A stretch of 64,000 nt of DNA from G963676655 sp963676655 (GTDB lineage Bacteria; Verrucomicrobiota; Lentisphaeria; Victivallales; Victivallaceae), in the NCBI GenBank assembly GCA_963676655.2, contig CAXXKX010000003.1, positions 1,054,001-1,118,000 on the forward strand. The letters are read 5' to 3'. This document shows positions 1 through 8,138 of this stretch, in pieces; position 1 is the first letter of the stretch; every line of letters starts with the position of its first letter. The notes under the pieces were generated by a model. The model did not search any database. It was not told the origin of the DNA and saw only the letters and a list, made by a program, of their open reading frames with translations. A program made the translations under genes and the position numbers.

Positions 1-777
1 ATGAGGACCAACAACAATATCTTCTAAATTTTCGCCGTTCAGGGCTTTTGATATATACGGAGCGTCCAGTTTAATTTTTTTCAAAGTATCTTCACTTGAG
101 AAACGGCAATTACTGCGGGTATATCTATCTTTACCGATTAAAGTTACTTCTCCATTGTCGCCAAGACCCAAATTTGTTTGAAGAATTTTGTCCAAATGCT
201 TTTTGTTCAGTTGAAGCAGGATAAGTCCAATCACCTTATTTTCATAGGAAACAGGGGCAATTGCGTACATATTGTTTTCTTTACTATTACCCAATTGCAT
301 ATAGTCGGTCGCTTGTGTTTGCCGGGTTTTCAACGCTTTTTGACATAAATCTCTCACTGCTGGATTCGCGACCAGATCCATTGCCTGTTTTTCATCCATA
401 TCCGCATATGAGGCAAGCTCCAGATTTTTTGCTTTAACAACTGCCATGCCGGGAAAATCATATGTCTTTAAAAATAAGTTCATATCATTGTCGGATTGGT
501 GAATACCGGCATCTGCGGCTTTTTCTCCCGTGATTAATCTGATAATGTCTTTTTGATGGGAAAGGAACAATAAATGTTTTTTGATATTATTAAAATAATC
601 ATATATTACTATGGCTTTTTCTTCCCGGGCCGTTTTAAGGTTTAAAACAGCCTCCTGTTTCAGGGTGTCAATCGTTTCGGTCAAACCGAAGATTGAAACT
701 ACGACAAGGGGAACCAATGCAATTAATATGAACATGCAAAGGAGCTTGTGATTAATACTTTTGGAGATGAATGACAT
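1..777 (-). CDS. Methyl-accepting chemotaxis-type receptor, N-terminal part (cut by window edge)
   Basis: The reverse strand is open from the ATG at 777 to the window edge, giving 259 codons without a stop. The product starts with a short basic segment (MSFISKSINHKL), then a strong membrane helix at about residues 12-32, then a periplasmic sensor region with features of dCache-type domains (a segment YAIAPVSYENKVIGLILLQL at about residues 170-190 resembles the second half of such a domain). The second membrane helix, HAMP and signalling domains would lie outside the window. It is the last visible gene of a minus-strand chemosensory operon with two CheW proteins and CheR, which supports the receptor assignment. 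The ligand cannot be told from the sequence. Confidence 0.72.
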   Translation of the reverse strand, partial: MSFISKSINHKLLCMFILIALVPLVVVSIFGLTETIDTLKQEAVLNLKTAREEKAIVIYDYFNNIKKHLLFLSHQKDIIRLITGEKAADAGIHQSDNDMNLFLKTYDFPGMAVVKAKNLELASYADMDEKQAMDLVANPAVRDLCQKALKTRQTQATDYMQLGNSKENNMYAIAPVSYENKVIGLILLQLNKKHLDKILQTNLGLGDNGEVTLIGKDRYTRSNCRFSSEDTLKKIKLDAPYISKALNGENLEDIVVGPH

Positions 778-908
778 ACAGTTATCTTTCTATTTGATTA
801 AATTTTTGTTAATAGATTGTTATAATATATCTGCATAACTACTAAAATATGGTTATTTTTCTAAAAAATCAAGTTAGAAACCAATCATTGAGAACCTTAT
901 TAATGCAA

Positions 909-1430
909 TTATCCCTCTCCTTCAACCACCAGACCCGAATCAGAAAGAACTTTTTCTCCGTCCATTACCTGAACCCCGTCTATGGTTACGGCCTGCAGCC
1001 AATGCCGCCGGTCAAGAACCGACGCCGCGTTCGGCGAGTCCTGAATTTCCGCGGCCGAAAGACGCCGGATGCCGAAAACTTCATCCACCGGAAACGCAAA
1101 TTCAAGTTGTTTACCGCTAATAGTCATTACCAAATCAATCCTGCTGTCCGGTTGTTTTATACCAAGCAGTTCCGTCAGTTTAACGACGTCAACGGTTCTT
1201 CCCCGGATGTTTGCAACCCCGGCAATATATCCCGGAGCCGAAGATATGGGACAAATACTGCTTTTATTAATATCCGATACATATCCGGCATCAATTCCGA
1301 ATCGTTCGTCTCCGAGCCGGAATTCAACGATCTCATAAATAACGTCTTTTGTTTCCTGACGATTGTCCAGCGCCAGTTTTTCGGCTCTTAGCCGGAGGGT
1401 TAAGTCAACATTTCCCTGATTTATATTCAT
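909..1430 (-). CDS. CheW-like scaffold protein (second of two in operon)
   Basis: 173 aa. The CheW fold is recognisable from about residue 30 on: FRLGDERFGIDAGYVSDI, then the GYIAGVANIRGRTVDVV segment typical of CheW beta strands, and a C-terminal LQAVTIDGVQVMDGEKVL. CheW couples chemoreceptors to a CheA histidine kinase at the membrane. The N-terminal 30 residues are charged and probably an extension. The start at 1430 has GAAGG about 11 nt upstream. It lies 15 bp downstream of cheR and before a chemoreceptor, so position and type match WspD in a Wsp-like system. That mapping is inference. Confidence 0.85.
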   Translation of the reverse strand: MNINQGNVDLTLRLRAEKLALDNRQETKDVIYEIVEFRLGDERFGIDAGYVSDINKSSICPISSAPGYIAGVANIRGRTVDVVKLTELLGIKQPDSRIDLVMTISGKQLEFAFPVDEVFGIRRLSAAEIQDSPNAASVLDRRHWLQAVTIDGVQVMDGEKVLSDSGLVVEGEG

Positions 1431-1445
1431 TACAGTTCAACCTTC

Positions 1446-3005
1446 TTAATTGCAATTTTTCTGCAAATTTCTAATTAACATTTTCATTTCACCAGCAGTC
1501 ATATCTTCTGTTCCGGCAACAATCAGGTCATCCGGAATTTTCTCCAGTTCATTAAGCGCCGCAAGAAAAACGCGACCGGCCTCCCGATTCTTTCCTTTAT
1601 TCAGCAAAAGAGAGCCAAGGGTAAAATATGCGGCCGCAAAATCCGGCTGCAGAAACAGTGCCTGCTGCAGGGCTTTTCGAGCTCCAGAAAAATCATCTTC
1701 AGCCATCAGGACCAATGATTTCTGATAATAAGCCATTACACATAAATTATCCTGGAGCAATACCGCGTCCAGCCAATGCCTGGCCTGTTCAAAGTTGCCG
1801 ACATTCGCGAACGCGGTCGCAAGTTCAAGTGCCTGCTGTTGGCTCGAACTGCTTGTATCGAGATTTTCGGCCGCAGCTAAAGCCTCGCGATATTTGCCGG
1901 CGCGGAATAATTTGATCGCTTCATTATGGAGCATATCAGCCGCTTTCGGGCTTATTTTGCTGCCTCTGGAAATCGGAGCATCCGAAACCTTAATTTTCGG
2001 AGCTTTTGTTCTTTCTTTTACAACTGCTTTGGGGGAGCGTTTGACCGGTTGTGGTATTATTTCCGGTTCAAATTTCACCGGGTCATACTGCGGCAGCGGA
2101 AGCTCAACTTGGTCCAGCGGGACAACCGCATTCGGATTACGGCGGCGAAAAAAGAAATTATTCCGGAATTTTATCGCGTCAAATAATGTCTTCGGCAATA
2201 CCGGGGCTTCAGCGGGCGCGGTTATCAACCATCCTCCAGGCCTCAGACAGTTATAAAGTTTTTTAACGATTTTTTGAATCTGATCATCGTCAAAATAAAT
2301 CAGCACATTACGGCAGAAAATCACATCCATCTCCCCGAACGGGTGTTGATGTGACGGAAAATCGTCCGTCAGTAAATTCAAGGAGGAAAAGGAAACCTGC
2401 CTCGCTACTTCCTGATTTAATTTATAATAACGCTGGTCCACCTCGGAAAAATACTTTTCCCGCAACGTGTCCGGGGTATCTCTAAACGACCATTTAGTAT
2501 ATGTCGCATTCTGGGCTTTTGTCAATAATGCCTGATTGATATCCGATGCGTATACAACGCTATTGAAAGCAGAGTGCTTCCGGCGGCACCGCTCCAGTGA
2601 AATAGCAATAGAGTAAGGTTCCTCTCCTGAAGAACAGCCGGCACTCCAGATTCTCAGATTTTGCAAATCTGCCGGATGGGCATTCAGAGCTTCCGGTATA
2701 ATTTCGTTCTCAAAAACGTCAAATACCTCGGCATGACGGAAAAAATAAGTTTCCCCGACTGTCAAATGAGACGCCAAATGATTCACCTCATTATGGTTCT
2801 CTGTATCTGAAAGTATCCATTCCGCATAATCAACGGTATGGGCAAACCCCCTTGACGCCGCGGTCTTACTGATAATGGAGTCGAATTCACCGGCTTTAAT
2901 TTTGGGATATGATGCACCGAGTTTTTCTTTAATAAAAGCTGTAAGCCGCTGTAACAAGTCAGGAGGTAATGCGATCTTTCTTTTGTCTTTAAAGGACATT
3001 GCCAT
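1446..3005 (-). CDS. CheR-type chemoreceptor methyltransferase with C-terminal TPR domain
   Basis: About 519 aa. The CheR methyltransferase fold covers roughly residues 10-280: an alpha-helical N-terminal domain, then the SAM-binding segment IWSAGCSSGEEPYSIAIS and the motif IFCRNVLIYFDDD, both typical of CheR. After a Pro/Lys-rich linker (about 285-350) comes a helical region with TPR character (ALAAAENLD, AYFTLGSLLLNKGKNREA). CheR with a C-terminal TPR is the WspC/FrzF arrangement of alternative chemosensory systems. It methylates receptor glutamates. The start is uncertain: GTG at 3017, ATG at 3005 and ATG at 2999 are in frame, and I prefer 3005 (AAAGG 11 nt upstream). It lies 20 bp after the first cheW. 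Confidence 0.88.
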   Translation of the reverse strand: MAMSFKDKRKIALPPDLLQRLTAFIKEKLGASYPKIKAGEFDSIISKTAASRGFAHTVDYAEWILSDTENHNEVNHLASHLTVGETYFFRHAEVFDVFENEIIPEALNAHPADLQNLRIWSAGCSSGEEPYSIAISLERCRRKHSAFNSVVYASDINQALLTKAQNATYTKWSFRDTPDTLREKYFSEVDQRYYKLNQEVARQVSFSSLNLLTDDFPSHQHPFGEMDVIFCRNVLIYFDDDQIQKIVKKLYNCLRPGGWLITAPAEAPVLPKTLFDAIKFRNNFFFRRRNPNAVVPLDQVELPLPQYDPVKFEPEIIPQPVKRSPKAVVKERTKAPKIKVSDAPISRGSKISPKAADMLHNEAIKLFRAGKYREALAAAENLDTSSSSQQQALELATAFANVGNFEQARHWLDAVLLQDNLCVMAYYQKSLVLMAEDDFSGARKALQQALFLQPDFAAAYFTLGSLLLNKGKNREAGRVFLAALNELEKIPDDLIVAGTEDMTAGEMKMLIRNLQKNCN

Positions 3006-3025
3006 GCCTGAGTTCACCTTTCATC

Positions 3026-3487
3026 CTACGCTTGCTGCGATTCGATTATACCGCGAATATAAGTTGCCACCGCTTGCGGATAAAGGCCGGAAGGCTCCAG
3101 TACCAGTATAGTCTGGTTCCCCCGCCCTATAAGATTTGAGATCTGTTCCGGACGGTTACCAAGAATATCAAAAACAATATTTTCGTCAACCGCCGCACGG
3201 TCGGTATATGGCAGTGACTCCGCCCTGACCGCTGCCCGGCCCAGGTCTGTGTTAAAGATAATAAAGTAATGTTCAGGAGTCAAGTCTAACTGTGTACAGG
3301 CCAGCAGTTCCCGTATATTCATCACCGGCAGCAATTCTCCGCTGATGTTCATCATTCCTTCAAGTGTAGTCGGCATATCCGGGTAGGTGGTCAACTTCAC
3401 TGCCTGTATAACTCGTTCCGTACTTTGTACCGGAATTGCACATCGGGCTTCACCAACATCAAAAAAAAGTAATTCTTCCTGCTTCAT
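3026..3487 (-). CDS. CheW-like scaffold protein (first gene of chemosensory operon)
   Basis: About 153 aa, a single CheW domain: LLFFDVGEARCAIPVQSTER at the N-terminus, then MMNISGELLPVMNIRELL, a classic CheW segment, and LEPSGLYPQ near the C-terminus. It corresponds in position to WspB. The open frame extends to a GTG at 3502, but the ATG at 3487 gives a more usual CheW N-terminus (MKQEELLFF). The Shine-Dalgarno signal (AAAGGTG) overlaps the GTG, so either start is possible. A -35/-10 pair lies upstream at 3533-3561. CheA and CheB are not in the visible part and should lie beyond the left edge if the operon is complete. Confidence 0.85.
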   Translation of the reverse strand: MKQEELLFFDVGEARCAIPVQSTERVIQAVKLTTYPDMPTTLEGMMNISGELLPVMNIRELLACTQLDLTPEHYFIIFNTDLGRAAVRAESLPYTDRAAVDENIVFDILGNRPEQISNLIGRGNQTILVLEPSGLYPQAVATYIRGIIESQQA

Positions 3488-3532
3488 ACCGCGGCTGGGC
3501 ACCTTTGTATTAATTTTTCTTCCAATCAGTAA

Positions 3533-3561
3533 AATCTACTACGTCTTTACCTGAATGTCAA
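3533..3561 (-). promoter_or_regulatory. Sigma-70-like promoter of the chemosensory operon
   Basis: On the minus strand TTGACA (3561-3556) is followed after 17 nt by TAGATT (3538-3533). The first cheW start is about 45 nt downstream. The -35 is a perfect consensus match and the -10 matches at 4 of 6 positions. Confidence 0.5.
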
Positions 3562-3905
3562 TCTCCGGAAAACAAAATTATCAAGCTCAATGAAGCAACT
3601 CATTTTGCTACAATCATACTATTATTTAATCACTATCATCATATAACTTTTTATATTAAGCAATTTTTATTTTGCCTTGAGCTCAAGGCTTTCATTTTTT
3701 TGACACCCTTTTGTTCGGCATTGCATGTTTCAAACATATTTGATGATAATGTTGTAATTAAATATCCCACTTGTGCAATAACTGGTGATTTAAATAAAAA
3801 TTAAACTTTCGGTCATTACTATCCCTGATGCAAGCATCGGGGGATTTACGCCTGATTTCGCATGCCAGCTTTGCTGGCGGCCGCAAAATTGGAACGTCGT
3901 ACGGA
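3562..3905. other. Intergenic stretch between chemosensory operon and group II intron
   Basis: No gene seen. The stretch is AT-rich from 3562 to 3830. At 3862-3885 there is a short hairpin (GCCAGC TTT GCTGGC) beside a segment containing CGCCTGATTTC, which also occurs inside the 169-bp element at 20178-20346, so this may be a remnant of the same repeat family. The 3' exon of the intron starts at 3905 and reads leftwards. Confidence 0.4.
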
Positions 3906-5798
3906 ATCGAGTAGGAGACCGCTCATTATTTGAACGGTCGTCCTCTCACACCACCGTACGTGCCGTTCGGCATACGGCGGTTCAGTAGCTTGAGTGTAGA
4001 AAATTGTAGCGTTTGTAAATATCTGTATACCCTAGTTTTTCCAGGTAATTATTAGTCATTGTAGTGCTCAATATCCAACTATTGGCTACGTGCCAATAGC
4101 CTTTTCTGGTATTTGCCCATTCCCACGATTTCTCTTTGGAGACGCCAAATTTCTGTAGATTCGCAAACTTTGTCCTTACTCGTTTCCACTGTTTCCAGAT
4201 ATAAGTTCGGATTTTGCGCCGCAACCATTCACTTGAACGTTGCATAAATGATTTCATATTAGCTATTGCGTAATAATTTACCCAACCATTAGTGTATTGG
4301 CGTAATTTCAGCAATACATATTCTACAGAACGTCCTTGATTTCTCCGGAGTAATTCTCGTACACGTCGCTTGAAGCGGTCTATAGACTTCTCATGAACAC
4401 GAATACCAGCTTGCCCGGCATTTGTACTATGCAAGGCAAAGCCAAGAAACTTTAACCTCAAAGGACTTCCTGATTTACTTTTGGTTTCGTTGACCTTGAG
4501 TTTAAGCTTCGTTTCAAGGTAGTGTGTTACGCTGGACAGTACTCTTTCGGCGCTACGTTGGCTTTTGACGTAGATATTTACATCATCAGCATAGCGAATA
4601 AATTTGTGTCCTCGACATTCCAGTTCCCTATCAAAAGCTGTCAGGTAAATATTGCTCAGCAATGGAGACAGGTTGCCCCCCTGCGGGCTTCCCTCGTCTG
4701 TGCGAGTGCGAACCCCATTTATCATTACCCCGCTTTTCAAATAGCGTTTTATCAGGTTGATCACACGTTTATCATGGATTGTATCGCGCAGAACATTCAG
4801 TAATATATCGTGATTAATCGTATCGAAATATTTACTCAAGTCAAGGTCAACCACTTGATGATAGCCTTGATTGTAGTATGTCTGTGCCTGCTTTATAGCC
4901 TGATGGGCACTGCGTTTGGGGCGAAACCCATAACTGTTCTCTGAAAATTCAAGCTCAAATATGGGGCTTAAAACCTGTGAGATAGCCTGTTGTACCATAC
5001 GGTCCATGACTGTCGGTACTCCTAATAATCTCACGCCTCCATCGGGTTTTGGTATTTCTACTCGACGTACTGGCTTTGGTCGGTAAGTCTCATTGCGCAA
5101 ACTTTCAAGAAAACTTTCTTTGTGCTCCTTTAGATAGGATAATAGTTGGTCTGTGGACATACCATCCACACCTGCTGATCCTCCTTTTCTTCTGACCTGC
5201 TGGAAAGCCTTATTGAGATTATTACGCTCAATTATTGCCTCAAACAAGCCAGTACCGTCTTCCAGGTCAGCTTCCCGTACAAACATGCTCCGCACTCCTG
5301 AGTTATCTTCGACTTCCAGTCTATCATCTCTCAGGCAGTTCCGTTTCTGGATTTTCTGCTCTCGACACATGTTTGACCTTTCACTATTGAAAGAACGACT
5401 ACTGTTCGGTCCTTCCTGTAAATACTATACAGTACTATGACCTCTGCTGACTTCTCATTGCTCAGCCGCAACATCACTGCGCGGGTTGAACTTATCGCCT
5501 GTTGACAACCTCGTTCGTACCAATGAGACCTCCCCGGATAAGAACGATAACTTTCATCCCATATACCCGGTGCATTTACACCTCAAGGTTCGGGCAGTAT
5601 TGGACTTTGCTTTGTTTAGCAAGCTCGTCCGCCTTGAATATGCCTTGTATGCACTTCCTGTTCGTCGGGCCGGGAATTTGCGTCCGACTTCCTTCAGATT
5701 CCACCTCGCGATGGACACCCTTGTCTTTCGCTAACAGTTCCTACTGCCAAGCCTGTAACGGACTTTCACCGTCAAGTTATCGCCCATGCCGGGCATAC
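3906..5798 (-). mobile_element. Group II intron (bacterial class C / IIC type), apparently full length
   Basis: A 1893-nt element on the minus strand. The 5' end is read as GTATGCCCGGCATGGGCG (from 5798), close to the GTGYG start of group II introns. The 3' end is a domain V helix (3951-3980, arms CCGCCGTA and TACGGTGG around a GAAC-type loop) and a domain VI hairpin (about 3910-3940) ending CCTACTCGAT at 3906, with the expected branch-point A bulge and AY end. The intron-encoded protein occupies 3982-5370. The 5' exon ends in a rho-independent terminator (stem 5807-5830, then a T run), the insertion preference known for class C introns. The first bases (GTATG, not GTGYG) deviate slightly, so the 5' boundary is the least certain point. 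Confidence 0.85.
3982..5370 (-). CDS. ltrA: Group II intron-encoded reverse transcriptase/maturase (IIC type)
   Basis: 462 aa. After a ~35-residue leader the reverse transcriptase blocks follow in order: GGSAGVDGMS, PKPDGGVRLLGVPTVMDRM, SYGFRPKRSAHQAI, VVDLDLSKYFDTINHD (first catalytic Asp), EGSPQGGNLSPLLSN, and RYADDVNIYV with the YADD catalytic motif. The maturase (X) domain follows (GWVNYYAIANMKS, LRRKIRTYIWKQWKR, WANTRKGYWHVA). There is no HNH endonuclease domain, as is usual for class C proteins of this length. AAAGG lies 6 nt before the ATG. The stop TGA overlaps the start of domain V. The frame and motifs are intact, so the element could be active. Confidence 0.95.
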   Translation of the reverse strand: MCREQKIQKRNCLRDDRLEVEDNSGVRSMFVREADLEDGTGLFEAIIERNNLNKAFQQVRRKGGSAGVDGMSTDQLLSYLKEHKESFLESLRNETYRPKPVRRVEIPKPDGGVRLLGVPTVMDRMVQQAISQVLSPIFELEFSENSYGFRPKRSAHQAIKQAQTYYNQGYHQVVDLDLSKYFDTINHDILLNVLRDTIHDKRVINLIKRYLKSGVMINGVRTRTDEGSPQGGNLSPLLSNIYLTAFDRELECRGHKFIRYADDVNIYVKSQRSAERVLSSVTHYLETKLKLKVNETKSKSGSPLRLKFLGFALHSTNAGQAGIRVHEKSIDRFKRRVRELLRRNQGRSVEYVLLKLRQYTNGWVNYYAIANMKSFMQRSSEWLRRKIRTYIWKQWKRVRTKFANLQKFGVSKEKSWEWANTRKGYWHVANSWILSTTMTNNYLEKLGYTDIYKRYNFLHSSY

Positions 5799-5799
5799 T

Positions 5800-5830
5800 A
5801 AAAAAAACGGACACTGCTAGCAGTGTCCGT
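5800..5830 (-). terminator. Rho-independent terminator of the small basic protein gene; intron target
   Basis: A perfect 24-nt palindrome ACGGACACTGCTAGCAGTGTCCGT (5807-5830) is followed on the minus strand by a run of T (5806-5800). It lies 24 nt after the stop of the small basic protein gene. The group II intron begins one base past the T run. Confidence 0.85.
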
Positions 5831-5854
5831 TCAATTGGTGCTTTTCGCTGCGAA

Positions 5855-6010
5855 TCAGGATTCGCTTTTGGTCTTCGGCAGACCCAGAACATTGCTGTCC
5901 TCGCTCCAGCGATTAGTTTCTTTCAGGATGTCAATACGTTCAAAACGTTTGAGGACATTTCTTTTCTTACGGATTTTTCCGCCAACCCGCAAACTTGGAT
6001 GTTGAGACAT
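5855..6010 (-). CDS. Small basic protein of the Chlamydia/Verrucomicrobia family (TIGR04137-like)
   Basis: 51 aa, starting MSQHPSLRVGGKIRKKRNVL and ending VLGLPKTKSES. The opening SQHPSL, the central KRNVLKRFERI and the closing VLGLPKTK match my recollection of the short basic protein family defined for Chlamydiae/Verrucomicrobia (TIGR04137), which is restricted to the PVC superphylum and has no assigned function. About a quarter of the residues are Lys or Arg, which would suit RNA or ribosome binding (inference). The ATG at 6010 has AAGGAGA 6 nt upstream, a strong ribosome-binding site. It has its own promoter (6069-6096) and a strong terminator, so it is a monocistronic, probably well expressed gene. 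Confidence 0.85.
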   Translation of the reverse strand: MSQHPSLRVGGKIRKKRNVLKRFERIDILKETNRWSEDSNVLGLPKTKSES

Positions 6011-6068
6011 TTTATTTCTCCTTCAAATATTTATGTGATTTTTCATAATCTTAAAACTAGAGAATTTT

Positions 6069-6096
6069 AATATATACCCGGATAAAAGTTTTTCAA
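6069..6096 (-). promoter_or_regulatory. Sigma-70-like promoter of the small basic protein gene
   Basis: Minus strand TTGAAA (6096-6091), 16-nt spacer, TATATT (6074-6069), about 59 nt upstream of the start codon at 6010. Confidence 0.5.
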
Positions 6097-6319
6097 GTTG
6101 CTGATTGTTTTTTTTTAGATTTTCCATCACATGTTTATGTTTTCCGCTTGTTCAATTCACATTAAATAATTAACAAAGTTGCGGTTTAATTCAGGGTTGC
6201 ACGGGTTATAAGAATTAAAAGAAGTGCATTTATCATGGAATGGACTTGAAAAAAACTGATTTCCGGTTTATTGTACTGCAGATTTAAATAATAAGGGAAC
6301 CAAGGAGTTAAAATATAAA
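6097..6319. other. Divergent intergenic region
   Basis: AT-rich spacer between the minus-strand small basic protein gene and the plus-strand HNH-repeat gene. No open frame or repeat stands out. AAGGAG at 6302-6307 is the likely ribosome-binding site of the plus-strand gene. Confidence 0.4.
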
Positions 6320-6913
6320 ATGTTTAAAAGGATTTGGCACCCGGAGATGATCCAGGGGCATATTATGTCAAGGGTTGACAAAGAACCATTGAATGCTCAT
6401 TATTATGCAACACATTATCCGGATGTATATGCTGCAGCGGAAAGGTTGTTCGGTTCCTGGAAAGCCGCAATCGAAGCGTGCGGGATTGATTACAGCAAGG
6501 TTCGCAAATACAAAGTATGGAATCGCAGCAAAGTTTTGAAAGAAATCCGTGACTTGCATTCAAAACATGAGATGATCCATTCGCAAAACGCGCAACGAAA
6601 TTATAAAGCTTTGTATATGGCTGCGATTAAACGTTTCGGAAACTGGGGCAACGCGGTCGAAAGCGCCGGGATTGATTATGATACCGTACGTCGTCGCCGG
6701 ACGATGACAGAAGAGGATATTCGGAAAGCGATCATGGAGCTTTATCGTCAACGTCAGGACCTGTCATATACCAACATGCGCCGAAATTATCAATATTTAC
6801 TGGCCGCGGCGATGAAGAAGCTGGGTCAGGGCAGTTGGGCCAGGGCCAGAAAAAAATGCGGTATTTTAACAAATTATCGTTTCAGTAAAAAAGTTGAGAC
6901 TACAAATAATTAA
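6320..6913 (+). CDS. HNH-associated repeat protein without nuclease domain
   Basis: 197 aa built from three copies of a ~55-residue unit: YPDVYAAAERLFGSWKAAIE..CGIDY (to about residue 55), YKALYMAAIKRFGNWGNAVE..AGIDY (about 65-120), and YQYLLAAAMKKLGQGSWARA..CGI (about 130-185). This is the 'homing endonuclease associated repeat' (HNH_repeat) signature: an acidic helix, an aromatic, FGSW and a closing GI-D-Y. The repeats are thought to bind nucleic acid. No HNH, GIY-YIG or other catalytic motif is present, so this is either a stand-alone DNA-binding protein or one that acts with a partner. It has no signal peptide. AAGGAG precedes the ATG by about 12 nt. The following gene starts 18 bp downstream. 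Confidence 0.75.
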   Translation: MFKRIWHPEMIQGHIMSRVDKEPLNAHYYATHYPDVYAAAERLFGSWKAAIEACGIDYSKVRKYKVWNRSKVLKEIRDLHSKHEMIHSQNAQRNYKALYMAAIKRFGNWGNAVESAGIDYDTVRRRRTMTEEDIRKAIMELYRQRQDLSYTNMRRNYQYLLAAAMKKLGQGSWARARKKCGILTNYRFSKKVETTNN

Positions 6914-6931
6914 GTTTAATTAGGGCCGGTT

Positions 6932-7303
6932 ATGGATACAGCCTCTCGTTCATTCCAAATTAGAACGGTTATCCTGATTGTCTTTATGTTTGTATACGCG
7001 CTTGGTGCGTTGCCGGTCCAATCCATGCTCTTTCGCGGCTATACTCAGTCATACGATAATCCACTGTTGATTTTATGGGGACCGTACCTGTTTCTCTTCC
7101 ATATGGTCAATGATGAGATTTTTGTCCGGTATGTTTTTGTATGTCTGCCGTTTTTCGGTATGATCGGATCCGCCACCTATGCTTCCAGGTTAAAATACTT
7201 TTTCATTTTTCTCGGTATTGGTCTGCTTTACTACCTGGTATGCGGGTATGCGATATGGTCGTCCCTGCCGGAAGTAATTGATCCGGAAACCATGATTTAT
7301 TAA
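6932..7303 (+). CDS. Small integral membrane protein, unknown function
   Basis: 123 aa with about four hydrophobic segments (about residues 12-30, 45-60, 68-85, 93-113) and few charged residues. No family recognised. It may be co-transcribed with the HNH-repeat gene (18-bp gap) or be unrelated to it. ATG at 6932 has only a weak GGGCCGG upstream. Confidence 0.55.
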   Translation: MDTASRSFQIRTVILIVFMFVYALGALPVQSMLFRGYTQSYDNPLLILWGPYLFLFHMVNDEIFVRYVFVCLPFFGMIGSATYASRLKYFFIFLGIGLLYYLVCGYAIWSSLPEVIDPETMIY

Positions 7304-7434
7304 TTGCCCGGACAGGAGTTCGGAGCATTGGAAGGCTTTTTTTATCAATTCGGACTGGCGCATCCATGGATTCGGGGTTATTTTATACAGTTCGATTTTT
7401 ATACAACCGGCTAGACTAATATACAGAAAACTGA

Positions 7435-8115
7435 ATGAAACAAAAATTATTATATACGGCGGCTGTTTTGGCCGCGGTACTGTTTGTCGGCTGCGGCAAA
7501 GAGGAATCCACTCAGGCGGAATCTCCGCATGAGATGAATCGTTTGACTTCCGGAATTTTCCAGGCCGGCAAAGCTAAAAATTACACTGGCGCGGCCAGGC
7601 AGATTGAAAAACTGAAAGTGCATTTACCCAATGATGTAAGACTTTCCAAGTTGTATCGGGTTGAGATGGATAACATTGCGATTGAAAAGGCCCAGAAACA
7701 ACTTGACCTCGGTAATATTCAGGCGGCTATTGATGAAATAACCGCCGCAGTCCGGAGTCGCGGTGAAAGTCTGGCGCTAGATGCCGCCGCAAAGGAACTC
7801 CAGGCTTTGCTTGAGATTGACGAGACGGTTAAAGCGGTGGATAAAGCGCAAGGCGCCGAAGATTTCAAATTTCAATTGGATCGGATTGATAAACTCATCA
7901 AAAAATATCCGCTTGCGTCCTCGTTGAACACAGGACTGGCCCAGCGCCGCAAGCTGCAAAAAGAAATGGCCAGACGGGAAAAGATCATGGCCCAGTTCGA
8001 CTTGCTTTCCGATCTGGTATCACAGCCGGCCCGGGAAATCCCGATGCTGAAAGCTCAGTTTGAATATGAAAATCAAAATAAGCAAGTTGAAATGCCTCGG
8101 AATTTGCTTAAGTAA
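7435..8115 (+). CDS. Putative lipoprotein with helical repeat (TPR-like) body
   Basis: 226 aa. The N-terminus MKQKLLYTAAVLAAVLFVGC is a lipoprotein signal with lipobox FVGC and Cys at residue 20, followed by GKEES. The rest is alpha-helical with Ala/Leu periodicity (GNIQAAIDEITAAVRSRG, LDAAAKELQALLEID) typical of tetratricopeptide-like solenoids. It is probably tethered to the inner leaflet of the outer membrane and may serve as an assembly or adaptor protein (inference). Weak ribosome-binding site. The nitroreductase gene follows after 23 bp. Confidence 0.6.
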   Translation: MKQKLLYTAAVLAAVLFVGCGKEESTQAESPHEMNRLTSGIFQAGKAKNYTGAARQIEKLKVHLPNDVRLSKLYRVEMDNIAIEKAQKQLDLGNIQAAIDEITAAVRSRGESLALDAAAKELQALLEIDETVKAVDKAQGAEDFKFQLDRIDKLIKKYPLASSLNTGLAQRRKLQKEMARREKIMAQFDLLSDLVSQPAREIPMLKAQFEYENQNKQVEMPRNLLK

Positions 8116-8138
8116 ATTGCCGCGAAACAGATTTTATT

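Noticed and set aside
3982..5370. Reverse transcriptase considered as a retron or DGR component
   Set aside because: The maturase domain, domain V/VI structure and class C motifs show a group II intron; no msr/msd region, template/variable repeats or effector gene were seen.
5486..5801. Open frames on the plus strand over the intron 5' part
   Set aside because: They are antisense to the structured RNA of the intron and have no ribosome-binding site or recognisable product.
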